DNA of 64,000 bases from Stenotrophomonas maltophilia (GCF_004684085.1 NZ_SRHZ01000077.1:1-64000); one strand, 5' to 3'. Counted from the stretch's first letter, positions 7,946 to 17,616 are shown. Translations and numbers: made by a program. Notes: generated by a model not told the origin, from the letters alone.

Positions 7946-10090
7946 ATGACCCGTCCCGCCTTCCGTACCCTGCAGCCGCAGCGGCTGTCCGTTGCCGTGC
8001 TTGCTGTTCTCTGTGTCGTGGCCCCGGCCGCCTTCGCCGACACCGCCGCCGACCCGACCACGCTGGACAAGGTCGTCGTCAAGGGCGAACGCGCCGAAGG
8101 CTACTCGGTGCGCCGCACCTCGGCGGGTACCCGCTTCGACCTGGCACCCCGCGAGATCCCGCAGTCAATCAGCATCATCAGCCACCAGCGCATCGAAGAT
8201 CAGAAGCTGGACGACATCATCGACGTGCTGGCCAACACCACCGGTGTGACCAGCACCCAGTCCGACAGCGAGCGCACCGAGTTCTATGCCCGTGGCTTCT
8301 ACATCGATGCGTACCAGTTCGATGGCCTGCCGACGCAGATGGTGCAGAACTGGAGCTACGGCGATTCCGGTCTGGACCTGGCGCTGTACGACCGCGTTGA
8401 AGTAGTACGCGGCGCCACCGGCCTGCTCAGCGGCGCCGGCAATCCGTCGGCGTCGGTGAACCTGGTGCGCAAGCATGCCGACAGCGCCGAGCTGACCGGC
8501 AGTGTTTCGGTGAACGTCGGCAGCTGGGGGCGCACCCGCACCACCGTGGACGTGGGACGCGCACTGAACGCCAGTGGCAGCGTGCGCGGCCGCGTGATCG
8601 GCAGCTACCTGGACACCGATGGCCAGATGGACCGCTACAACCAGCGCAAGACGCTGGGCTATGCCGTCATCGATGCCGACCTGACCCCGGATACGCAGCT
8701 GAGCGTGGGTTACGACTACCAGCAGAAGCGCGCCAACGGCGCGACCTGGGGCGGCTTCCCGATGTGGTACGCCGACGGCAGCCCGACCAACTACCCGACC
8801 TCGTTCAATCCGTCGCCGGACTGGACCTACTGGGACACCACCAGCAAGCGTGCGTTCGCCACCCTGCAGCATGCCTTCAGCAACGGCTGGAAGTTCAAGA
8901 TCGGCGCCACCCATGACCGCACCAAGGCCGACGACAAGCTGTTCTATCCGGCCTACACCGCGTTCAACAAGACCACAGGCGCGGGCATCACGCCGATGGC
9001 CGGCTTCTACAACACCGAGCGCAAGGTTGATGGCATCGATGGCTACATCGACGGCCCATTCCAGCTGTTCGGCCGCGAACACCAGTTCATGGCCGGCCTG
9101 AGCTACAACAAGCGCGAATTCACCAACTACGGTGACTTCCAGCCGGATTCCACCGATCCCAATGCCCGGTACCTGCCCCTGGCCAGCTACTTCGGCTGGA
9201 CCGGTGATTTCCCGCAGCCGAACTGGCGACCGCTGAAGCTGGCCAGCCAGGGCACCATCACCCAGAAGGCCGGCTATGCCGCCGCGCGCCTGTCGCTGGC
9301 CGATCCGCTGAAGCTGATCATCGGCGCGCGCTACACCGACTGGAAGAGCGAAGACGAAGGCAACGACCGCTCGCACAAAGTGACCACGCCGTATGCCGGG
9401 CTGGTCTACGACATCAACGATACCTACTCCGCCTACGCCAGCTATACCGAGATCTTCCAGCCGCAGACGCTGCGCAACAAGCAGGGCCGCTACCTCGATC
9501 CGGTCGATGGCAAGAGCTACGAAGTGGGCGTCAAGGGCGCGTGGTTCGACAACCGACTGAATGCATCCGTGGGGGTGTTCCGCATCGAGCAGGACAACGT
9601 TGGCCAGGCGACCATGGACAAGGTCGACGGGCAGTTGAACGAGACCGCCTACATCGCTGCGCGCGGTACCGTCAGCCGTGGCTTCGAGTTCGAAGTGAAT
9701 GGCGAACTGGCACCCGGCTGGAACGCGACTTTCGGTGCTTCGCGCTACGTGGCCAAGGACATCAACGGCGCCGACATCAACACCAACCTGCCGCAGACCG
9801 CGTTGAAGCTGTTCACCAGCTACACCCCGCAGTCGCTGCAGGAATTGACCGTCGGTGGCGGTGCCAACTGGCAGAACCGCATCTACTACGCCGCACCGGT
9901 GGTCGGTCGCTTCGAACAGGAAGGCTATGCACTGGTCAGTGCCTTCGTGCGCTACCGCATCTCGCCGGAGTTCAGCGTGCAGGCCAACCTCAACAACCTG
10001 CTGGACAAGAAGTACTACTCGCAGATCACCGGCTACGGTGCCTACGGCGACGGCCGCAATGGCTCGCTGACGTTCACCTGGGCGTTCTGA
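7946..10090 (+). CDS. TonB-dependent siderophore receptor
   Basis: Outer-membrane gated channel taking up a ferric siderophore using TonB-ExbB-ExbD energy. The 714-aa product has a signal peptide (to about residue 33), the plug domain (REIPQSISIISHQRIED..., VEVVRGATGLLSGAGNPSASVNLV) and a 22-strand barrel ending in Phe. The plug resembles FpvA/FhuE/FoxA-type receptors for hydroxamate or pyoverdine-like ligands. ATG 7946 is preferred over 7910 because AGGA lies five bases upstream and the signal peptide starts there. A possible Fur box at 7816 fits iron regulation. The ligand cannot be identified from sequence. Confidence 0.93.
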   Translation: MTRPAFRTLQPQRLSVAVLAVLCVVAPAAFADTAADPTTLDKVVVKGERAEGYSVRRTSAGTRFDLAPREIPQSISIISHQRIEDQKLDDIIDVLANTTGVTSTQSDSERTEFYARGFYIDAYQFDGLPTQMVQNWSYGDSGLDLALYDRVEVVRGATGLLSGAGNPSASVNLVRKHADSAELTGSVSVNVGSWGRTRTTVDVGRALNASGSVRGRVIGSYLDTDGQMDRYNQRKTLGYAVIDADLTPDTQLSVGYDYQQKRANGATWGGFPMWYADGSPTNYPTSFNPSPDWTYWDTTSKRAFATLQHAFSNGWKFKIGATHDRTKADDKLFYPAYTAFNKTTGAGITPMAGFYNTERKVDGIDGYIDGPFQLFGREHQFMAGLSYNKREFTNYGDFQPDSTDPNARYLPLASYFGWTGDFPQPNWRPLKLASQGTITQKAGYAAARLSLADPLKLIIGARYTDWKSEDEGNDRSHKVTTPYAGLVYDINDTYSAYASYTEIFQPQTLRNKQGRYLDPVDGKSYEVGVKGAWFDNRLNASVGVFRIEQDNVGQATMDKVDGQLNETAYIAARGTVSRGFEFEVNGELAPGWNATFGASRYVAKDINGADINTNLPQTALKLFTSYTPQSLQELTVGGGANWQNRIYYAAPVVGRFEQEGYALVSAFVRYRISPEFSVQANLNNLLDKKYYSQITGYGAYGDGRNGSLTFTWAF

Positions 10091-10104
10091 TCCAACAGGC
10101 GTCT

Positions 10105-10129
10105 GTAGAGTCGAGCCTTGCCCGACTCC
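10105..10129. repeat. SMAG-like palindrome
   Basis: GTAGAGTCGAGCCTTGCCCGACTCC, a single element of the GTAGAGTCGAGC subtype, follows the siderophore receptor. A related unpaired half (GGTCGAACAGGGCTCGACC) lies just downstream. Confidence 0.7.
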
Positions 10130-10165
10130 ATCACACAGGGCGGTCGAACAGGGCTCGACCCTGCA

Positions 10166-10192
10166 ACGGCGCCGGGCTGAGCCCGGCGCCGT
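10166..10192. terminator. Hairpin between convergent receptor genes
   Basis: A perfect 12-bp stem ACGGCGCCGGGC / GCCCGGCGCCGT with loop TGA sits between two convergent TonB receptor genes. There is no clear T-run, so it is a likely but not certain bidirectional terminator. Confidence 0.6.
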
Positions 10193-10199
10193 CCCTTCA

Positions 10200-13061
10200 T
10201 CAGAAGCGCAGGTCCGCGCGCAGGTACCAGTAGCGGCCACGCGGGATGTCATAGGTCGAGGCGTCGTAGCCGTTCAACGAGCACGACAGGCAGATCGGCG
10301 GATCCTTGTCGAACACGTTGTTCAAGCCGGCAGTCAGCTGCAGCCCCTTCATCCAGTCGATCTTGTAGCCCACCTGCATGTCGTGGAAGGTGGTGGCCGA
10401 CAGCGTGTTGGTACCTGCGGCCTGGTTGCTGCAGATCGGGAACGCTGCTGCATCACCGCAGTTTTCGGTCAGCTCGGAAATATGGCGCACCGTCCAGTTG
10501 GCGCTCCAGCGGTCCAGTGTCCAGCCGATGCTGGCATTGCTGGTCCATTCCGGAATCGAGCTGTCTGCCACCTCCACGCCCGGCTTCTGCGGCTGCTTCT
10601 GGCCAGCCGCGCCGGTGGCTTCGTAGCGGCCGACGAAGGTGTTCTTCCAGCCCAGCTTGAACTGGCCGATGGAGGACTGCGGCAACGTCCAGAACAGATC
10701 CACGTCCCAGCCGTCGGTCTTGATCGAGCCGAGGTTGGTCAGGCGGTTGTTGAAGCTGCTCACCGCACCGGTGCTGGCACGGGTGATGCCATCGCAGTAG
10801 ATCGAGTCCAGCGTGTCCACACACAGGTCCAGCTGGGTCTGCGCATTGATCGCCTGGATCGCGCCATCGATGGCGTGGCGATAGAAGGTCACTTCCACGT
10901 CAAAGCGTTCCGACCACGAAGTGTTGTTGCCGAACCACGGGCTCCAGACGAAGCCTGCACTGAAGCTGCGCGACCGCTCCGGGTCCAGCTCTCTGTTGCC
11001 GCCGGTGGTCACCGAGATCTGCGAGTTGGCCTGCTGGAAACCGGCCGGCACCCCCAGTGCAGCGCAGTTGGCCGCACTGCCTCGCGGCGGCGTACCGCCC
11101 AGGCCCACCGAGCATGGATCGAACAGCTGCAGGTCGGCACGCGCCGCCGAACCATACAGTTCGCCGATCGACGGTGCGCGGAAGCCCTCGGCATAGGTCG
11201 TGCGCAGCACGAAGTCGTCGGTCACCTGCCAGCGCAGGCCGTACTTGGGCGTGAATTCACCACCGAAGGTCGAGTAATCCGAATAGCGGCCGGCCAGACT
11301 CAGGTCCAGCTTCTTGCCGAAGGTCGAATCGGCGAAGATCGGCACGCTCAACTCCAGGTAGGCCTCGTTGACGTCATAGGAACCCGAGGTGGGCTGCGAT
11401 GGCACGCCGTTGTAATGGCCGGCCACGGTCAGCGGATCCGGCTGGTACGAACCTTCGTACTTGCGGTATTCGAAACCGGTGGCGAACGAGACCGGACCGG
11501 CCGGCAGCGTGAACAGTTCACTGGAGAGGTTGGCGGTGAACAGGCTCAGTTCGTTCTGGCTGCGGTCACGCACCACCGGCTGGATCCACTTCAACATGTC
11601 CGGGGTTATCGAACCAACGCCGCCGAAGATGTTCAGCGGCACGCAGCCCGGCGTCGCCGCACAGATTGCCGGATCGCCGAGCGCCATGTTGACGTTGTAG
11701 ATGTTGTAGCTGCCGTAGTTGGTCTGTTCGGCCTTGTTCTTGCTGTACATGCCGTTGACGTCCCAGTACCAGCTGCGGTTGGCCGCCTGGAAGTTGCCGA
11801 CGAAACCGGTGGCGAAGTACGTGGTATCCACCTTCTGTTCGAACACGCGCGCGCCGCCTTCCACCGGGCGGCGGCCGATCAGGCTCAGGTTGTCGCCGGA
11901 GACCAGATCGAAGCCGAACGGGTTGTAGGGGTTGAGCGCGGACACGGTGATGTTGTCGGCCAGCGGATTGCCGGTGGCGCCATCGGGGCCGAAGAACAGC
12001 GGCTCCGGACCTGCCTGGTTGGTTGACTCGCGGCGGTTGCCCAGCGCCTTGACATACCACTGCACGTTGTCGGTGATGTCGAAGCGGAACTGGCCGAACA
12101 GGCCCTTACGCTCCGACGGTGTCAGCACCATGTTGTATTCGGCGAAGTTGAAGCGATCAGCACTGGTGAAGCAATGATAGTCATCGGTGCGCGCGCAGCC
12201 GGCACTGCCGTCGTAGCGCGGGTTGCTCACGCCGGTATTGGGCACGATGTTCTGCGACGCACCGGTGTTCGGATCGACGAAGGCAAAGCGTCCCTGCGGA
12301 ATGCCGCCGCTGCCGAATGCCAGGCCGGTGCCCGGAATCGGAAAGCGCGACTGCTCGCGATCCTTGGCGAACACGGGGTCCTGCTTGGTCCAGCTGGCGC
12401 CGAGGAACAGGCTGTAGCGGTCGCCGCTCTTGCCCCACGCCAGGTCCACGCCCTTCTGCGTGCCGTCGCCCTTGCTGTACTCACCGTAGTTCAGCGTCAC
12501 CTGGCCGCCATCGAAATCGCGGCGGGTAATGATGTTGACCACGCCGGCGATGGCGTCGGAGCCATACAGCGATGAAGCGCCATCCTCCAGCACTTCGATG
12601 CGTTCGACGATGGCCAGCGGAATGGTATTGAGGTCGGTGGCCGAGCCGACGCCGGATGCGGACGACTCATTGACCCAGCGGATGCCATCGACCAGCACCA
12701 GCACACGCTTGGCACCCAGATGACGCAGATCGACCTGTGCCGAGCCGGCGCCCACACCGCTGCCATCAGGCGGGAAGCCGAAGTTGCCGGACGAGTTGAA
12801 CTTGGCGTTGAGGGCCGAACCGGAACCGGTGAGCTGCTGCAGCACTTCGCCGATCGAGGTCAGGCCGGTGCGTTCGATATCGCCGCGGGTCAGCGTCTGG
12901 ATCGGCACCTGGCCTTCCACTTCAGCGCGCTTGATGCGGGTACCGGTGACTTCCACCGCGTCCAGATTGGTGGTGGATTGTGCAGCGGCACCCAACGGTG
13001 CCAGGGTCATCACGCACAGCGCGACGGCAACCGCCAAAGGGCGGTGGTGCAGGTGATTCAT
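10200..13061 (-). CDS. TonB-dependent receptor (large, carbohydrate/unknown ligand type)
   Basis: Outer-membrane TonB-dependent transporter of 953 aa. It has a signal peptide (about 1-27), a TonB-box-like stretch ([18 protein letters not shown]), a plug with [12 protein letters not shown] and [29 protein letters not shown], and a barrel ending in RADLRF. The plug style ([22 protein letters not shown]) matches the large receptor group common in Xanthomonadaceae and sphingomonads, whose ligands are mostly unknown. ATG 13061 is chosen because GGAGAGAG precedes it; the longer frame opens only with TTG. A 9-bp palindrome lies at 13190-13216, upstream of the promoter region. Confidence 0.9.
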   Translation of the reverse strand: MNHLHHRPLAVAVALCVMTLAPLGAAAQSTTNLDAVEVTGTRIKRAEVEGQVPIQTLTRGDIERTGLTSIGEVLQQLTGSGSALNAKFNSSGNFGFPPDGSGVGAGSAQVDLRHLGAKRVLVLVDGIRWVNESSASGVGSATDLNTIPLAIVERIEVLEDGASSLYGSDAIAGVVNIITRRDFDGGQVTLNYGEYSKGDGTQKGVDLAWGKSGDRYSLFLGASWTKQDPVFAKDREQSRFPIPGTGLAFGSGGIPQGRFAFVDPNTGASQNIVPNTGVSNPRYDGSAGCARTDDYHCFTSADRFNFAEYNMVLTPSERKGLFGQFRFDITDNVQWYVKALGNRRESTNQAGPEPLFFGPDGATGNPLADNITVSALNPYNPFGFDLVSGDNLSLIGRRPVEGGARVFEQKVDTTYFATGFVGNFQAANRSWYWDVNGMYSKNKAEQTNYGSYNIYNVNMALGDPAICAATPGCVPLNIFGGVGSITPDMLKWIQPVVRDRSQNELSLFTANLSSELFTLPAGPVSFATGFEYRKYEGSYQPDPLTVAGHYNGVPSQPTSGSYDVNEAYLELSVPIFADSTFGKKLDLSLAGRYSDYSTFGGEFTPKYGLRWQVTDDFVLRTTYAEGFRAPSIGELYGSAARADLQLFDPCSVGLGGTPPRGSAANCAALGVPAGFQQANSQISVTTGGNRELDPERSRSFSAGFVWSPWFGNNTSWSERFDVEVTFYRHAIDGAIQAINAQTQLDLCVDTLDSIYCDGITRASTGAVSSFNNRLTNLGSIKTDGWDVDLFWTLPQSSIGQFKLGWKNTFVGRYEATGAAGQKQPQKPGVEVADSSIPEWTSNASIGWTLDRWSANWTVRHISELTENCGDAAAFPICSNQAAGTNTLSATTFHDMQVGYKIDWMKGLQLTAGLNNVFDKDPPICLSCSLNGYDASTYDIPRGRYWYLRADLRF

Positions 13062-13425
13062 TCGCTCTCTCTCCAAAGGAATGTCGGGACTTGGGCTGCC
13101 GCACTCCCTCCCTGCATGGCGGCGCCGTCTCCTTTGTAAACAAGTGGTAAAAATCGCGGCGTGATGATCGACACTCTTTCACGCGAAATTGACGCAATTG
13201 CGGGCCGATTGCGTCAGATAGCTACAGGTTATGACCGGACGATACTGTTCACAGCAGGCAGCCTTGATGCCGGCTGCGACAGCGCGCGCCGGGTGCTGCC
13301 GCATTCATGGAAAAGGTCTTTGCGGGCCCGTTCTAGGAATAGTTTGAAATTCCTTCATTCAGAAGGCACCGCAAATCGACCCCGCGCAGACTCGTATCTC
13401 CAGCCATTCGTGGGAGGACCGAATC
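13062..13425. other. Divergent intergenic region
   Basis: This 364-base region holds the promoters of the TonB receptor (minus) and the small secreted protein (plus). It is more AT-rich than its surroundings, for example TTTGTAAACAAGTGGTAAAA at 13133-13152. It contains one clear palindrome (13190-13216). A GGAGG at about 13412-13416 serves the plus-strand gene. No further gene is seen. Confidence 0.5.
13190..13216. promoter_or_regulatory. 9-bp inverted repeat, candidate operator
   Basis: TGACGCAAT and ATTGCGTCA are perfect reverse complements separated by 9 bases. The site lies about 130 bases upstream of the TonB receptor start and about 210 upstream of the small secreted protein. It looks like a binding site for a dimeric regulator; the regulator is unknown. 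Confidence 0.4.
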
Positions 13426-13767
13426 ATGAAAACAATGACTGCCGTGCTGGGCGTCACGATGGTGTTGACGCTGCTTCTTTCCCTGGCAGACGAATCGAGA
13501 GCAGGCGGCGTGATCGAGTGCAACAACTGCGCTTCTCCCAGCGATGCGGCCTTGGCCTCGGGATCAGGATTGACGGTTGTGGTGGATTTCGAGAGAGCCG
13601 AGTTGACTGCTTTCGACGTTGAACATGACCTTGAGACCAGAAAGTGGCGAGCGCATCCAACGCCGGTTCCAGCGCAGATTGAAATGGCCTTTCTGCGGAT
13701 ACTGGATGCGACGCTGTCAGCAGGGCAAGCGCCGCCCATGCAGCAATCACCGCATGAGCGGCAGTGA
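13426..13767 (+). CDS. Small secreted protein of unknown function
   Basis: A 113-aa product not assigned to a family. It has a clear signal peptide (MKTMTAVLGVTMVLTLLLSLADESRA) and a strong GGAGG ribosome site. The mature part begins with a Cys-x-x-Cys (IECNNCAS), followed by a repetitive small-residue stretch and TVVVDFERAELTAFDVEHD. The two cysteines could form a disulfide or bind metal. Codon use is somewhat less GC-biased than in neighbours. It overlaps nothing and converges on the exbD gene. Confidence 0.65.
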   Translation: MKTMTAVLGVTMVLTLLLSLADESRAGGVIECNNCASPSDAALASGSGLTVVVDFERAELTAFDVEHDLETRKWRAHPTPVPAQIEMAFLRILDATLSAGQAPPMQQSPHERQ

Positions 13768-13776
13768 GACAATGCG

Positions 13777-14184
13777 CTACCGCACGAACGCAATGCGCTC
13801 CATACCGGTCGCCTCGGCCGCGGCCAGAATCTTTGCCATGCCTTCGTACTCGGCGGCCGGATCGGTGGCGATGCGCAGCTCCGGCAGGTTGCCGGCATGC
13901 TCGCCCGCCTGTGCCTGCAAGCGCGCCTGCAGTTCGCCGATTGCCATCGGCTGGCCATCCCAGCTCAGCTGGTTCGATGCATCCAGGCGCAGCTCGATCG
14001 GCGGCGGTGGATCGGGACGGTCAACCACGCGATCGGTGGCCTGTGGCAACTGCACGGCAATCGGCCGGGCCACGATCGGCGCGGTCACGATGAAGATGAT
14101 CAACAGCACCAGCATCACATCCACCAGTGGCGTGACATTGATGTCCGCCAGCGGGCCGCTTCTTCCTGCGCTACTGAACGCCAT
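13777..14184 (-). CDS. ExbD/TolR family biopolymer transport protein
   Basis: Inner-membrane proton-channel partner of the ExbB-ExbD or TolQ-TolR type, coupling proton flow to TonB or Tol work. The 135-aa product has the family signature ADINVTPLVDVMLVLLIIFIV: one N-terminal transmembrane helix carrying the essential Asp, followed by a periplasmic domain. ATG 14184 gives a standard short N-terminus; the longer frame is spurious. No exbB or tonB is adjacent, so it is an orphan here, 87 bases downstream of the asparaginase gene on the same strand. Confidence 0.88.
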   Translation of the reverse strand: MAFSSAGRSGPLADINVTPLVDVMLVLLIIFIVTAPIVARPIAVQLPQATDRVVDRPDPPPPIELRLDASNQLSWDGQPMAIGELQARLQAQAGEHAGNLPELRIATDPAAEYEGMAKILAAAEATGMERIAFVR

Positions 14185-14271
14185 GTGCCGCTCCCTGCAG
14201 CCGGGCCGTTCGCCCAAGGTCGACACTACGGCGCCTGCGGACCTGCGAGGCAGTGCCCACCGCTGTGGCAT

Positions 14272-15270
14272 TCAGCTGCCGTTGCTCACGCCTCCGCCAT
14301 AGCCTTGCAGGCGCTCCTGCAGAGAGTCGAGTGCGTCCGAGCCGATGAGCGCCCACAACAACAGGCGACATTTACGGGGGCACAGTGATCCCGCCATCAA
14401 CAGGCCCCGGCGCTGAAGGTGGATTTCCCCACCGGCAAAGCCGTAGGTGTGACGTGCCGTCGCTCCGGCGCCGGTGCGCGACGCGATGATGATGGGACGA
14501 TGCACTGCGGCACGCGCCAATGGTTCAACCCAGCCCGAAGGCACATGACCGGCACCCATCGCCGCTACTACCACCCCCTCGCATCCGCTTTCGAGCACTG
14601 AATGCAACAGTTCCGGACCTTCACCCAGCGTTGCCTCCAGCAGCGCCACGCGCTGTTGCACCCGCGTGGGAGCGAGCGCAACAGGACGTTCCGGAGCCGG
14701 CCCTGCATACCTGCACTGTCCTTCCCGCACCAAGCCGATGCAGCCATGACCCGGTGATTGGAAGGCGTCGAGGTCGAGGCTGTGCACCTTGCGTACCTGG
14801 TCCGCAGCGTACAGGCGGTCCAGCATGGCGACCACGACGCCGCGCCTGCTTGTATGCGGTTCCAGTGCCGCAACCGCTGCGGCCAGCACATTGCCGGGGC
14901 CATCAGCACCGGCTGCATCTGCGCCGCGCATGGCACCAGTCAAGACCAGCGGCTGTGGATGCGGCCATAGCAGATCCAGCAGGTAAGCCGACTCCTCAAG
15001 CGTGTCGGTGCCTTGGGTGATGACAACGCCGTCAGCGCCGTCGCCCACCATCGTGTCGGCCCAGTCCCGTGCGGCAAGCACGTCAACCCAGGACATCGAT
15101 GCACTGGGGGACAAACCGAGCGTGTGCGCCTGCACGGATGCCAACCTGTTCAGCCCCGGAACTGCCTCCACCACCATCTTTGCGGAGATTTTCGGAACGA
15201 TGCCCACCTCGGCGGCATCATCTCGCATGCTGAGGGTGCCGCCGAGTGACCCCAATGCCAACCGTTTCAT
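14272..15270 (-). CDS. Asparaginase
   Basis: Hydrolyses L-asparagine, possibly glutamine, to the acid and ammonia. The 332-aa product has both catalytic Thr motifs: LGSLGGTLSM (Thr12) and VITQGTDTLEESAY (Thr88-Asp89). It also has the TGAMRGADAAGADGPGNVL and KVHSLDLDAFQSP segments typical of type I/II asparaginases. No signal peptide is seen, so it is predicted to be cytoplasmic. Its ATG overlaps the TGA of the upstream membrane-protein gene (ATGA), implying translational coupling. The upstream nitrilase, also an amide hydrolase, suggests a joint role in amide nitrogen scavenging; that is inferred. Confidence 0.9.
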   Translation of the reverse strand: MKRLALGSLGGTLSMRDDAAEVGIVPKISAKMVVEAVPGLNRLASVQAHTLGLSPSASMSWVDVLAARDWADTMVGDGADGVVITQGTDTLEESAYLLDLLWPHPQPLVLTGAMRGADAAGADGPGNVLAAAVAALEPHTSRRGVVVAMLDRLYAADQVRKVHSLDLDAFQSPGHGCIGLVREGQCRYAGPAPERPVALAPTRVQQRVALLEATLGEGPELLHSVLESGCEGVVVAAMGAGHVPSGWVEPLARAAVHRPIIIASRTGAGATARHTYGFAGGEIHLQRRGLLMAGSLCPRKCRLLLWALIGSDALDSLQERLQGYGGGVSNGS

Positions 15271-16457
15271 ATGGTTCCCTTCAATACCCACCCCACTGCA
15301 GGCACGATCAGCAGAACGCCTGCCGCCATCGACAGGAGATTGCCGATATACGGATGCACGTGCGCCGGCAAGCGAGCCGAACATGCCGCAGCCAACGGAG
15401 GCGTCAGCAGTGCCCCCAGCAGCGCGGACAGCACCACCACTGCCGCGCTGCCGCCGTGAGCAAGAATGCAGGCAGGAACCACGGAGACAATCGGGATGTA
15501 CGTGGGATACCAGCCCCCTTGGATCCAGCGCTCCCGCCATACCCAGACCCCAACCGCAGAGGCGAGCGCCTGGCCGCACAGCAATGCCATCAGCCAACCG
15601 GTGCCATAGAAGGGGCCGACAGGCTGCAGCAGCGCGGCCAGCAGTACGCCGCCGATCAGCCCGGCACTGGCGAGCTCGTTACCCAGGAATGGAGCCTCAC
15701 TGAAGTCTGCCAGCACCCGGCGCATGCCCCATCGCCAGCCATGCCGCGTGACGGGCGCAGCGGGCGCTGGCCCAGGCGCAGCGGGAACCGGATTCCAGCC
15801 CAGCCGCCTCGCGGCGACAAAGGTGGCCGCGCTTGCCAAAGCCATTGCAAGGACGTTGCCGATGACGGCGGGCAGGCCCAGCGGTGCGCAGACCTGATTC
15901 ACCAGCAACAAGGCCAGCGGCGTGACCAGCAATGCGCCAGATGCAGCGGCGATTCCCGTAATCTTCCATCCGCCGCCGAACAGCAGCACCATCGCCGCCG
16001 GCAGCGATACCGCAGCAACAAACGTGGGTTGCCAGCGCCCGTCCTGCACCGCGCTGGCAAATACCATGTTGGCAAGCACCAGTCCGCCGATCGAAGCCAC
16101 CGCGACCCAGGGCCAGCGGCCAGTGCCATAGCAGACCGGAAATCCCTGCCATCGCTTTCCTCGCCGGTGCGCCCAATGGGCTAGTGCAGCACCACCGATC
16201 AGACCGAGCGAGGCGAACTCGTGCTTGTAGAAGGTCACCTCACTGGCATCGCCAACCCACCATCGCCAGCGGCCCGCCCATGTTGCGAGGCTGCCCATCA
16301 ACTGGCTGTGGTCTGGCCAGAGCTGGCCGGGGGACATCGTGCGCCAACCGGCTACCATCGTCACGATGATCGCCAGTGCAAACGTCGCTGAGAACAGTGC
16401 CCAGCCCCAGTGGCTGCGGGCGGCTGGCGACTGAGCCGGTAAGGGGGGGCGCGCCAT
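15267..16457 (-). CDS. Polytopic membrane protein with internal duplication
   Basis: A 396-aa integral membrane protein not recognised as a known family. Two homologous halves are visible. Residues 81-89 (FASLGLIGG) match 262-270 (LASAGLIGG). CYGTGRW (109-115) matches FYGTGWL (283-289). GRWQPTFVAAVSLPA (140-154) matches GGWYPTYIPIVSVVPA (314-329). VIGNVLAMA (198-206) matches YIGNLLSMA (370-378). An Ala/Pro-rich hinge (223-236) joins them. Such duplications are typical of transporters. It lies 9 bases after the nitrilase stop and overlaps the asparaginase start, so a permease for an amide or its product is the leading guess. Confidence 0.8.
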   Translation of the reverse strand: MARPPLPAQSPAARSHWGWALFSATFALAIIVTMVAGWRTMSPGQLWPDHSQLMGSLATWAGRWRWWVGDASEVTFYKHEFASLGLIGGAALAHWAHRRGKRWQGFPVCYGTGRWPWVAVASIGGLVLANMVFASAVQDGRWQPTFVAAVSLPAAMVLLFGGGWKITGIAAASGALLVTPLALLLVNQVCAPLGLPAVIGNVLAMALASAATFVAARRLGWNPVPAAPGPAPAAPVTRHGWRWGMRRVLADFSEAPFLGNELASAGLIGGVLLAALLQPVGPFYGTGWLMALLCGQALASAVGVWVWRERWIQGGWYPTYIPIVSVVPACILAHGGSAAVVVLSALLGALLTPPLAAACSARLPAHVHPYIGNLLSMAAGVLLIVPAVGWVLKGTI

Positions 16458-16466
16458 GCGGGAGCC

Positions 16467-17363
16467 TCAGCGCGGCAGCATGGGATGCTGGCGATAGCCC
16501 AGCATCGGATCGAAGAGATCGGTACGCCTGTCGCGGCAGAGATCGTTCAGGGAATTCCAGATCGGCGCGCTGCGTGCCGTGGACAGGTCCACCTCGGCCA
16601 TCACCACCGCCTCGCCTTCAGGCGCTGCGATCGGGGCCAGCGGCCATCCGTTGGTACCGACAATCAACGAGCACCCCAGGAAGCGTTCCCCGCGATCTGC
16701 GCCGACGCGGTTGGCCGCTGCGATGAACACGTTGTTGACGTGTGCGGCGGTCATCGTCAGGTAGCTGGCCATGCAGCGCCCGCTTTCATCGAACAATGGC
16801 GGCGGCGTCCACACCCAGCAGTTGAGGCTGAGGATGATGTCGGCCCCCTGCAACGCAAGCAGGCGTGGCACCTCCGGGAACCAGACATCCCAGCAGATCA
16901 TCAGGCCGATCCGGCCAACGCTCGTCTCGAACACCGGATAGCCGAGGTCGCCGGCACAGAAGTAGAGCTTCTCACGGCACCATAGATGGGTCTTGCGATA
17001 GCGCCCGATATAGCCGCCCGGACCGAACAACACGGCAGTGTTGTAAAGACGGGCACCATCGCGTTCAGCAATGCCCACGGCCAGATGGATGCCCGCCTCG
17101 CGCGCGAAGGCCTCCCAGTATTGCGCCGTCGTTCCATCAGGCACGGATTCAGCCATCGCAAACGCTTCTGCCCGGCTGTTGAATGAATAGCCGGTGGAGC
17201 AGAGCTCCGGCAGCACGACCAGGTGCGCGCCCCGCTCCACGGCCTGTGCAGCAAGCAGCTGCGCCCGCTCGATGTTGGCCGGAACGTTTTCCGACCCGCA
17301 TTGTGGATCGAACTGGATGACGGCAACCGAGACAGGACTGAATGGCGTAGGCTGGACTGACAT
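16467..17363 (-). CDS. Nitrilase-superfamily carbon-nitrogen hydrolase
   Basis: Amidase-type enzyme that cleaves a C-N bond of an amide or nitrile. The 298-aa product has the complete Glu-Lys-Cys triad: LPELC (Glu53), YRKTHLW (Lys124) and MICWDVWFPEVPR (Cys157). It lacks an N-terminal export signal and a glutamine-dependent synthetase domain, so it is a free-standing cytoplasmic amidohydrolase. The start at 17363 is chosen since the conserved core (VSVAVIQFDP) begins at residue 11; the longer frame adds unrelated sequence. First gene of a three-gene operon with a membrane protein and an asparaginase. The substrate is unknown. Confidence 0.9.
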   Translation of the reverse strand: MSVQPTPFSPVSVAVIQFDPQCGSENVPANIERAQLLAAQAVERGAHLVVLPELCSTGYSFNSRAEAFAMAESVPDGTTAQYWEAFAREAGIHLAVGIAERDGARLYNTAVLFGPGGYIGRYRKTHLWCREKLYFCAGDLGYPVFETSVGRIGLMICWDVWFPEVPRLLALQGADIILSLNCWVWTPPPLFDESGRCMASYLTMTAAHVNNVFIAAANRVGADRGERFLGCSLIVGTNGWPLAPIAAPEGEAVVMAEVDLSTARSAPIWNSLNDLCRDRRTDLFDPMLGYRQHPMLPR

Positions 17364-17616
17364 GCGATGGGCCTCTGCAGGGACGGAGCGGCTGCTCCTG
17401 TTTGACTGCAGCAGGCACGCGTACTGCGCCCGCTTCAATTGGCAAAAGCGTCAACTGAGTGAAACGCCTTCAAAGAGGGCTTTATGCGACCACGCTCACC
17501 GAATTCCGCCCTGGACCGGCCCGAGCATCCCGCCTGACCCACCGCCAAAGCAGGCCGTTTGCAACAGGGCAGCCACCGTGCACGCGATGCGAAACTGAAT
17601 TCAGCCAGCCACCGCT

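Noticed and set aside
8165-10252. 695-aa minus-strand frame opposite the siderophore receptor
   Set aside because: Shadow frame; the plus strand encodes a complete TonB receptor.
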